Source: Lachnospiraceae bacterium (lineage in GTDB: Bacteria > Bacillota > Clostridia > Lachnospirales > Lachnospiraceae). Taken from it: a stretch of 64,000 nt of DNA. Location: contig CAJTDD010000003.1 in the NCBI GenBank assembly GCA_910574885.1, positions 248,001-312,000 of the forward strand, read 5' to 3'. The position numbers and the translations under genes were made by a program. This document shows positions 41,206 to 49,039 of the stretch, piece after piece. How positions within the stretch are numbered: the first letter of the stretch is position 1; each line of letters begins with the position of its first letter. The notes beneath the pieces are model-generated. The model was not told the origin of the DNA. It saw nothing but the letters and a program-made list of their open reading frames with translations, and ran no database searches.

Positions 41206-43994
41206 GTGCAGCGACACGTTGTCGCATATAAACTTTGCGTAGGATTTTCCTGCAAAGAGGTAAAAGTGACGGAAAGGCAACAGCCTTTCTAACTGATATT
41301 CCGAGAAGTGGAATGACGGGGTAACGCCCTGAAACGCTTCCCTTGATACTGCGTTGGAAGAAACGGGACGTATTTCCCACAACTGACACAGCACGCTGAA
41401 GTCGGCTGTCTGCACCTGCGACTGTCCCTTTTGGGGATAAAGCAAAACCGAGCCAGAGGTGGCCGGGGGTGTTAGGCCGGAGGTCTATAAAGTACCTATG
41501 TCCAGAATGCGGCTGACTACCGCTGACAAAAGCCCGAATGTACAGGTCTATAACGGGATATGGTAGAAATGCCATAGCCGTGAAAACGGCGTATGTGGGG
41601 GAAAGTAAGATTTGTCGATATGAAATTCCCTATGGTGTTACAGGCATCATCAAGCATACAGGCCTAAAGGGCAGGGTTAAGGGTATTATGCACAGATAGG
41701 AATATCGGAACGTGGAAAGCCCCGGATGTGGAGTGGATACGCACGATGAAGCACTGAACGGGAAAATCGTGTCGCCCTTATGGGAGGTGCGGTATAACCG
41801 TTCTTAATCCGGGAGGAAAGAGCAGCCATGCTACCTGTGAAGCCGTGAACAAAGTAAGCGGTGGAGGGACGGGCTGTAGTCAGGAACAGAAATAAAATCA
41901 TAATCAATAAACACGCATAGGTTCGAGTAGGACTAAGAAAGGCGAAAATCCAAACGAAAGTGAGGACAAGTAACCGACTATGGCAACAGGAAAGGCACAA
42001 AAGAAAGATAAGTTAAGGCACGCCGAGTATTATGACTTTCAGGAAATTCAAGATAAGCTGTACGCCGACAGCAGTAAGGGTAAAGTTTTCAAACATCTGG
42101 TTGAAATCATTGCATTGCCCGAAAATATACGGCTGGCATACCGCAACATCAAGAAAAACCATGGGAGCATGACACCCGGCACAGATGGAAAAACAATTAC
42201 AGAATTAGCAACACTCTCTGATGAACAGCTAATTTCTTCCGTACAGCACAAGTTAGACTGGTACGTTCCGCAAAGTGTCCGGCGGGTAGAGATTCCGAAA
42301 GGAAATGACCCAACAAAGAAACGCCCGCTTGGAATACCGACAATTATGGACAGGCTGATACAACAGTGCGTATTGCAGGTCATGGAGCCGATATGTGAGG
42401 CTAAATTCCACGACCATAGCTATGGATTCCGCCCTAACAGGAACCAACAGCACGCAATCGCTCAGGTTCATAAGGATATGCAGAGAAGCAATCTCCACTA
42501 TGTCGTAGATATAGACATCAAGGGGTTCTTCGACAACGTGAACCACGGAAAACTGCTGAAACAGCTCTGGACAATGGGAATCCATGACAAAAAGCTGCTC
42601 TGTATCCTATCCGCTATGTTAAAAGCGGAGGTGGCCGGGATTGGATTCCCGGAAGTCGGGACGCCGCAGGGCGGTATTATCTCGCCCCTGCTCTCCAATG
42701 TAGTTCTGAATGAATTAGATTGGTGGCTTGCGAGTCAATGGGAAGAAATACCGACAGAGTTCCCGTATAAGGAAACAGTCAATCCGAATGGAAGCGTGAG
42801 TAAAAGCCATAAGTTTTCCGCACTGCGGAGGACAAAACTGAAAGAAGTTACCTGCGTCCGATATGCTGATGATTTTAAGATATTTACAAACAGCTATCAA
42901 AATGCAGTGAAGCTATTCCACGCAACCAAAAGCTGGCTCCATAAAAGGCTCGCTCTTGAAATCAGCCCTGAAAAATCGAAGGTGATTAACCTGAAAGAGC
43001 AGTATTCAGAGTTTCTCGGTTTCAAGCTAAAGGTTATCCCCCGTGGGAAACGGAGCGACGGACGCACCAAATATGTAGTGGAGAGCCATATCAGAGAGAA
43101 ATCTATCGCGAAAATAAAACCAAACTTAAAACGGCTGATTTACGACATTGAGTTCCCGTCACAAGGCAAGCGTACTGAATATCAGGCGATTTGCCGCTAC
43201 AACGTTTATGTAATGGGAATCCATGACTACTATCAATTAGCCACAAAGGTCTGCGACGACCTTACGCCATTCGCCTTATCTGTCCACAAGAGCCTGCGGG
43301 CAAGACTGAAAGAACGGGTTAAAACTGCAAAACAGGTCAGGAAAAGGAAACTTCCGTGTGAAGTCCCAAAAGTTATCAGGGAACGGTATGGGAAGAGCAA
43401 ACAGCTCCGATATGTAGCCGGACACGCAGTTGTCCCGGTAGGTTACATACGGCACAAGCCCCCAAAGTCCATGAACCGCAAAATCAATTCTTATACGCCC
43501 GAGGGCAGAGCCGAAATCCATAAGAATCTGGACAGAATCGATATGACGGTTCTTCATTACCTGATGAGGAACCCGGTTCTATACCGTACTATCGAATACA
43601 ACGATAACAGGCTTTCACTATATTCGGCCCAAATGGGAAAATGTGCCGTATCTGGCAAAGTGCTTTCTATTGGCGATATTCATTGCCATCACAAAGTGCC
43701 ACGGTATTTAGGCGGCAAGGACAACTATCAAAATCTGGTGTTGGTATGTGAAGATGTACATCATCTGATTCATGCCACAAACCCTGATATTATCAGAAAG
43801 TATATGGAAATCCTAGGCCTTGACCAAAAGCAGAAAGAAAAACTCAATAAGTTAAGAAGCCTTGTCCACGTTGAGAGTTATTGAGATGAAATAAAATCTG
43901 TTCCTGATGGCAAGCCGGGTGAGCTGAAAGGTTCACGCCCGGTTTAGGGCGGGGGAAAATCCGGAGATAACATCAAAGGATTACCTATCGCTAT
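41206..43994 (+). mobile_element. Group II intron with HNH maturase, inserted in VirD4
   Basis: 2789 bases. It starts GTGCAG (consensus GTGYG, fifth base differs) and ends in AT (consensus AY). Domain V is recognisable at 43913-43945: AGC, a G-C stem and GAAA tetraloop (GAGCTGAAAGGTTCACGC). The 5' 770 bases (domains I-III, 41206-41979) are noncoding ribozyme and contain no gene; domain IV holds the maturase. Splicing restores the VirD4 frame exactly. The sense orientation in the host gene fits a self-splicing retroelement. Confidence 0.93.
41980..43884 (+). CDS. ltrA: Group II intron maturase/reverse transcriptase with HNH domain
   Basis: 634 residues. Reverse transcriptase with RT-0/1 (PKGNDPTKKRPLGIPT), the DIKGFFDNVNH block, PQGGIISPLLSN and YADD near 294. 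Maturase (X) domain at about 370-480. C-terminal HNH endonuclease with CAVSG, CHHKVPRYLGG near 568 and LVLVCEDVHHLIH. Complete by length and motifs, so both splicing and retrohoming look possible. It lies in the intron's domain IV. Confidence 0.95.
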   Translation: MATGKAQKKDKLRHAEYYDFQEIQDKLYADSSKGKVFKHLVEIIALPENIRLAYRNIKKNHGSMTPGTDGKTITELATLSDEQLISSVQHKLDWYVPQSVRRVEIPKGNDPTKKRPLGIPTIMDRLIQQCVLQVMEPICEAKFHDHSYGFRPNRNQQHAIAQVHKDMQRSNLHYVVDIDIKGFFDNVNHGKLLKQLWTMGIHDKKLLCILSAMLKAEVAGIGFPEVGTPQGGIISPLLSNVVLNELDWWLASQWEEIPTEFPYKETVNPNGSVSKSHKFSALRRTKLKEVTCVRYADDFKIFTNSYQNAVKLFHATKSWLHKRLALEISPEKSKVINLKEQYSEFLGFKLKVIPRGKRSDGRTKYVVESHIREKSIAKIKPNLKRLIYDIEFPSQGKRTEYQAICRYNVYVMGIHDYYQLATKVCDDLTPFALSVHKSLRARLKERVKTAKQVRKRKLPCEVPKVIRERYGKSKQLRYVAGHAVVPVGYIRHKPPKSMNRKINSYTPEGRAEIHKNLDRIDMTVLHYLMRNPVLYRTIEYNDNRLSLYSAQMGKCAVSGKVLSIGDIHCHHKVPRYLGGKDNYQNLVLVCEDVHHLIHATNPDIIRKYMEILGLDQKQKEKLNKLRSLVHVESY

Positions 43995-44758
43995 TCAAGG
44001 AGCTGCGTGACCTGACAAGCTATGACGAGTTGGGACTGGATATGATTGGGGATGAAAAGACAGCGCTGTTTGTCATTATCTCCGATACCGATGACACGTT
44101 CAATTTTATTGTGTCTATCATGTATACGCAGCTTTTCAACCTGCTCTGTGACAGGGCGGACGATGTGTATCATGGCAGGCTGCCCGTCCATGTGCGCTGC
44201 TTGCTCGATGAGTTTGCCAATATCGGGCAAATACCAAAATTTGAGAAGCTGATTGCCACAATCCGAAGCCGGGAAATATCAGCTTCCATTATCTTGCAGT
44301 CAAAGTCGCAGCTTAAAGCGATTTATAAGGACAATGCCGACACCATTGAAGGGAATTGTGATACCACCTTATTCCTCGGAGGGAAGGAAAAGACCACCTT
44401 AAAAGAGATGGCGGAAATTTTGGGTAAGGAAACGATAGACCTTTACAATACCTCTGACACAAGGGGTACGTCGCAGTCCTACGGTTTAAATTATCAAAAG
44501 ACCGGAAAAGAATTGATGTCGATGGATGAGATTTCGGTTATGGATGGTGGAAAATGTATCATGCAGCTTAGAGGGGTTAGACCATTCTTCTCCAATAAGT
44601 TTGACATCACAAAGCACAAGCAGTACCGGCTTCTGTCCGATTTTGATGACAAGAACGCCTTAGACATCGAAAAATATGTGAAAAACCTGTGTAAAGCAAG
44701 AGTCAGGGACAATGACACCATTGATGAGGTGGAGGATGCGGGCGTGATTGAAGCATGA
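43995..44758 (+). CDS. VirD4 coupling protein, exon 2
   Basis: Last 254 codons of VirD4, from TC AAG GAG CTG. It contains Walker B RCLLDEFANIGQ near protein residue 420 and SASIILQSKSQLKAIY. It has no start or SD of its own, so expression depends on splicing of the intron. The end is the normal acidic C-terminus (DEVEDAGVIEA). Confidence 0.9.
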
Positions 44759-44809
44759 CAACTGAATATGGAAAAAACTGAATAGGGAACTTGTAAACCA
44801 GCAACAGGA

Positions 44810-44832
44810 CTTCTGGACAAAAAGTCCAAAAG
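44810..44832 (-). repeat. Dispersed 23-bp hairpin, copy 4 (inverted)
   Basis: CTTCTGGAC, AAAAA, GTCCAAAAG, the exact reverse complement of copies 1-3. It lies in the 284-base gap between VirD4 and Maff2. Confidence 0.85.
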
Positions 44833-44945
44833 TTACGGAAACGGAGTTTTGAATGTACTTGGGAAAGGACAAAACAAAGCGTCCGGCATAGCCAATCGCC
44901 AAACTGAATATGCCGGATGCCCGCAGGGTTCTTCCTAAAGGATTG

Positions 44946-44980
44946 CCCTGTCTTTATCTTACCATAAGGCAGGGAATTTT
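44946..44980 (+). terminator. Hairpin with AATTTT tail between VirD4 and Maff2
   Basis: CCCTGTCTTTAT pairs with ATAAGGCAGGG (one bulge, one G-U) followed by AATTTT. It may terminate or attenuate transcription entering the Maff2-VirB6 operon. Confidence 0.5.
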
Positions 44981-45042
44981 ACACGAAAAAACTCTTTCAG
45001 AAACCAGACAAAATTATTTTTGAGAAAGAAAGAGGTAGAAAC

Positions 45043-45258
45043 ATGGCATTTTTTACAACAGCGGTAACAGGATTAAAGACAGTCGTAACAGCAATCGGAG
45101 CAGGCGTGGGCGTATGGGGCGTCATCAATCTTCTTGAAGGATATGGAAATGATAATCCGGGTGCAAAATCGCAGGGCATCAAGCAGCTTATGAGTGGAGG
45201 GGGCATTATTATTGTGGCGCAGACGGTGATTCCACAGCTCTCCAGCTTGTTTTCATAA
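45043..45258 (+). CDS. Maff2 family membrane protein
   Basis: 71 residues, two membrane segments with a conserved NPGAKSQGIKQLMSGGGI loop between them. Usual Maff2 length. SD aaagaggt. Starts a tight gene chain into VirB6-like, PrgI and VirB4. Probable channel subunit. Confidence 0.88.
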   Translation: MAFFTTAVTGLKTVVTAIGAGVGVWGVINLLEGYGNDNPGAKSQGIKQLMSGGGIIIVAQTVIPQLSSLFS

Positions 45259-45263
45259 GATAA

Positions 45264-46136
45264 ATGGGCGGCATCATAGACAAAATCACTGATTTCATAA
45301 AGGAGATGCTGCAGGGGTGGGTACTTAATAACCTTGATACCATGTTTTCCGACGTCAATGATAAGGTCGGCACGATTGCGGGGGAAGTCAGCAAGACGCC
45401 AAGCACTTGGAACTCCGGCATATTCAGCATGATACGGACATTATCGGAAAACGTGGTAGTCCCCATAGCAGGCATGATAATCAGTTTTGTGCTGATCTAT
45501 GAGCTGATAACAATGGTAATCGACAAAAACAATATGCATGACTTTGATACAAGCCTGTTCTTCCGTTTTTTATTTAAGGCTTGTATCGCTGTCATGCTGC
45601 TTTCCAAGACCTTTGATATAGTCATGGCGGTGTTTGATGTGGGAAGCCATGTGGTGACACAGGCGGCATCTTCCATATCCGGCTCCACAAGCCTTGACGT
45701 ACAGGCTACCCTTACCACCATGTTCAACAACCAGATTGACACAATGGGGATAGGGGAGCTTATCGGTCTTGGCATGGAAACTATGGTCATCAGCTTATGT
45801 ATGAAAATCATGTCCGTCCTCATCACCGTCATTCTATACGGGCGCATGATTGAAATATACCTTTATGTGTCAGTAGCGCCAATCCCGGCAGCGACAGTTA
45901 CCAACCGGGAATGGGGCACAATCGGGACAAATTATTTAAAAGGGCTTGTGGCTCTTGCATTTCAGGGGTTCTTTATCATGGTGTGCGTGGCGATCTATGC
46001 TGTGCTTGTGGCGAGTGTCGCAGTGGCGGGCAATCTGCACAGTGCATTGTGGTCGGTTGCGGCATATACCGTAATCCTCTGTTTCAGCTTATTTAAGACA
46101 GGCTCATTATCAAAATCAATTTTCAATGCCCATTGA
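45264..46136 (+). CDS. VirB6/TrbL-like transfer channel membrane protein
   Basis: 290 residues, starting five bases after the Maff2 stop with a weak SD. About six hydrophobic segments (VVVPIAGMIISFVLIYELI, ACIAVMLLSKTFDIVMAVF, ISLCMKIMSVLITVILYG, LVALAFQGFFIMVCVAIYAVL and others) and a YLYVSVAPIPAATV loop shared with element 1. Serves as the conjugation channel membrane core. Confidence 0.88.
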   Translation: MGGIIDKITDFIKEMLQGWVLNNLDTMFSDVNDKVGTIAGEVSKTPSTWNSGIFSMIRTLSENVVVPIAGMIISFVLIYELITMVIDKNNMHDFDTSLFFRFLFKACIAVMLLSKTFDIVMAVFDVGSHVVTQAASSISGSTSLDVQATLTTMFNNQIDTMGIGELIGLGMETMVISLCMKIMSVLITVILYGRMIEIYLYVSVAPIPAATVTNREWGTIGTNYLKGLVALAFQGFFIMVCVAIYAVLVASVAVAGNLHSALWSVAAYTVILCFSLFKTGSLSKSIFNAH

Positions 46137-46185
46137 GTACGAAAATACTGTACTTATTGGGCATTTCCCACGAAAGGAGCAGACT

Positions 46186-46593
46186 ATGGCAATATCCGTA
46201 CCAGTGCCGAAAGACCTGAGTGGAATCAAGACAAAAGTGGCGTTGAACCTTACCAGAAGGCAGATTATCTGCTTTTCGGGAGCCGCCCTTGTGGGAGTGC
46301 CATTATATTTCCTTACAAAAGGAGTATTAGGCACACAGGGGGCGGCGCTTATCATGGTGGGCGCAATGCTGCCATTCTTCTTTTTGGCAATGTATGAAAA
46401 AGACGGTTTCCCGGCAGAGAAGATTTTATACTTCATGCTCCGGCAGAAGGTACTTACGCCGGGAATCAGACCGTATAAATCGGAAAACCTTTACAAGCAG
46501 TTGGAGGAACGGGAAAAAATCAGGAAGGAGGTATGTTTCCTTGAACAAAAAGCAAAAGGCGGGGGCGGCAAAGCCAAAACCGCAGGAAAATAA
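46186..46593 (+). CDS. PrgI family transfer protein
   Basis: 135 residues from ATG 46186 with SD aaaggagc seven bases upstream; an in-frame ATG at 46126 overlaps the VirB6-like end and lacks an SD. Family start VPVPKDLSGIKTKVALNLT, two membrane segments, and a basic Gly/Lys tail. Overlaps VirB4 by 53 bases. Confidence 0.88.
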   Translation: MAISVPVPKDLSGIKTKVALNLTRRQIICFSGAALVGVPLYFLTKGVLGTQGAALIMVGAMLPFFFLAMYEKDGFPAEKILYFMLRQKVLTPGIRPYKSENLYKQLEEREKIRKEVCFLEQKAKGGGGKAKTAGK

Positions 46594-49039
46594 GCGGACA
46601 CCGGAAAAAGCGGGACTGACTTTATCGGAAAAGAAACGCCTTGCGGAACTTCGGCGTGTGCTTGCCGGGAACAGTAAAGAGCAGGCGAAGCCGGACACCG
46701 CACAGAAAACCATTACATTCAAAAAAATGTACCGGGACGGCATCTGTCAGGTGGCGGACAGTTATTACACGAAAATGGTGGAGTTTTTTGACATCAACTA
46801 TGACTTGCTGGAGGTGGAGGATCAGGCGGATATTCTGGAAGAATACAGCAAGCTGATTAACTACTTCGATCCGTCCATAAAGTTCCAGCTGTTCTTATTC
46901 AACAGGCAGGTCAGCGAACAGGCTCTTGCGGAGCAGTTTGACATTCCTCTGCAGGAGGATGATTTTGACGATATTCGTGACGAGTACACGCATATGCTAA
47001 AGCACCAGTCGGCAAAAGGCAACAACGGAATCATCAAGTCCAAGTATCTGATTTTCGGCGTGGAAAGCGCCGGGTACAGGGAAGCAAAGAGCAAGTTAAG
47101 CAATATTGAAAAAGACGTGGTACGCAATTTAAACAGTATCGGCACAAACGCCAGAGGTCTTGACGGGAAGGAAAGGCTGCGTATCCTGCATGAGTATTTC
47201 AATCAGGGTACAATGGAGCCTTTCCGTTTTTCATTTAAGGAGCTGTCAGAATCCGGGAAGTCGGTCAAGGACTATATCGCCCCGCCGGGGTTTGACTTCC
47301 GCTATCCGAGCCGCTTTAAGTCCGGCAGCATCTATGGGAGCGTGTCTTACCTTGATATGATTGCGCCGAAGTTTACGGACGAGATGGTTAAGAAGCTGCT
47401 GGATATTGACGATAACCTCACACTTACCATGCATATGCAGACCATTGATCCGGTGGAAGCAATCAAGATGATAAAACGTGCGCTCACTGACATTCAGAAA
47501 ATGAAAATAGAGGAACAGAAGAAGGCAGTCAGAAGCGGTTACGATATGGATATTCTGCCTACGGACATCGTGACTTATGAGAAGGACACGTTAGAGCTTC
47601 TGGACGATTTGAACACAAGCAACCAGAAACTTATCAAGATGACCTTCCTCATTGCCTGTTACGGGAGGACGAAGCGGGAACTGGAGAACCTGACGCAGAG
47701 GGTGTCCGGCATTATCCAGCAGGCAAACTGCAACCTCAGATGCTTGCAGTATTTACAGGAACAGGGGTTAATGGCGAGTGCGCCGATTGGCTGTAATGAG
47801 GTGGGGATTGAAAGAAACCTCACCACTAAAAGCGCCGCTGTCCTTGTGCCTTTCTGCACACAGGAGCTTTTTATGCCTGCGCCCGCCATTTATTACGGTT
47901 TGAACGCACTCAGCAATAACATGATTATGGCAGACCGAAAAAGGCTGCGTACACCGAATGGGGTGATTTTGGGAACGCCGGGAAGTGGCAAGTCTTTCTC
48001 CGCAAAGCGGGAGATTCTCTCCTGTTTCCTTATCACAAAGGACGATATTATTGTCTGCGATCCAGAGGGCGAGTATTTTCCGTTAGTGCAGGCACTTCAT
48101 GGGCAGGTGGTAAGGCTTGCCACCAATTCAAAAGACTTCTTAAATCCGATGGACATACAGCTTTCACATAAGGGGGACAAGGAAGCGTTGAAGTTAAAGA
48201 GCGATTTCCTGATTACCCTGTGCGACTTGATTGCCGGGGGGAAGGACGGTCTGGAGAATGACGAGAAGGGCATCATTGACACCTGCATCAAGCATATTTA
48301 TGACGGGTATTTCAAGCACCCGAAGCCGGAGAATATGCCCATACTGGAAGATTTGTATAATGCGCTGTTAAAGTATGAGCCGAGGGACGTTGCGCCGGAG
48401 ATGCAGAGGGAAGCGAAGCAGAAGGCGGTACGGATTGCCAATTCCTTAGTGCTGTATGTGCATGGCTCGCAGAATTATTTTAACCACCGTACCAACGTGG
48501 ACGCACACAACCGGATCATGTGCTTTGACATTCGGGATTTGGGAAACCAGTTAAAAGAGATAGGGATGCTGATTGTGCAGGATGCGGTCTGGAACAGGGT
48601 GTCACAGAACCGGGAACGGAAAGTTGCCACAAGATACTACTGTGATGAGTTCCATTTGCTCCTGAAGGAAAAGCAGACAGCAGTTTACTCGGTCGAGATA
48701 TGGAAAAGGTTTCGGAAGTGGGGCGGAATCCCGACAGGCTTGACGCAGAACGTGGGCGATTTTCTGAAATCGGAGGAAATCGAGGGCATCTTGGGGAACA
48801 GCGATTTTGTGTACCTGTTAAACCAGAACGCCAAAGACCAGCATATTCTGGCGGATAAGTTGGGATTGTCGGAGAAACAGCTCATGCACGTCACCAATTC
48901 CGAGCCGGGAAGCGGTCTGATATTGTTTGACAACGTGGTTATCCCCTTCGTGGATAAGTACCCGGCAGATACAAAGACCTTTGCGATTATGAATACGAAG
49001 CCGGAAGAATCCGTAACAAAGGGGGATGAGGACAGTTAA
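46541..49039 (+). CDS. VirB4/TraE-type transfer ATPase
   Basis: 832 residues from TTG 46541, nine bases after AAGGAGG at 46525-46531; earlier in-frame ATGs lie deep in PrgI and would add unconserved sequence. Walker A GTPGSGKSFSAKRE near 478 and Walker B YYCDEFHLLL near 700, plus TGLTQNVGDFL. Intact, about 55 residues longer than the element 1 VirB4. Powers the transfer channel. Confidence 0.95.
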   Translation: MNKKQKAGAAKPKPQENKRTPEKAGLTLSEKKRLAELRRVLAGNSKEQAKPDTAQKTITFKKMYRDGICQVADSYYTKMVEFFDINYDLLEVEDQADILEEYSKLINYFDPSIKFQLFLFNRQVSEQALAEQFDIPLQEDDFDDIRDEYTHMLKHQSAKGNNGIIKSKYLIFGVESAGYREAKSKLSNIEKDVVRNLNSIGTNARGLDGKERLRILHEYFNQGTMEPFRFSFKELSESGKSVKDYIAPPGFDFRYPSRFKSGSIYGSVSYLDMIAPKFTDEMVKKLLDIDDNLTLTMHMQTIDPVEAIKMIKRALTDIQKMKIEEQKKAVRSGYDMDILPTDIVTYEKDTLELLDDLNTSNQKLIKMTFLIACYGRTKRELENLTQRVSGIIQQANCNLRCLQYLQEQGLMASAPIGCNEVGIERNLTTKSAAVLVPFCTQELFMPAPAIYYGLNALSNNMIMADRKRLRTPNGVILGTPGSGKSFSAKREILSCFLITKDDIIVCDPEGEYFPLVQALHGQVVRLATNSKDFLNPMDIQLSHKGDKEALKLKSDFLITLCDLIAGGKDGLENDEKGIIDTCIKHIYDGYFKHPKPENMPILEDLYNALLKYEPRDVAPEMQREAKQKAVRIANSLVLYVHGSQNYFNHRTNVDAHNRIMCFDIRDLGNQLKEIGMLIVQDAVWNRVSQNRERKVATRYYCDEFHLLLKEKQTAVYSVEIWKRFRKWGGIPTGLTQNVGDFLKSEEIEGILGNSDFVYLLNQNAKDQHILADKLGLSEKQLMHVTNSEPGSGLILFDNVVIPFVDKYPADTKTFAIMNTKPEESVTKGDEDS

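Noticed and set aside
41206..41979. ORFs on both strands in the intron 5' part
   Set aside because: This is the structured ribozyme (domains I-III); the ORFs lack SD sites and known domains.
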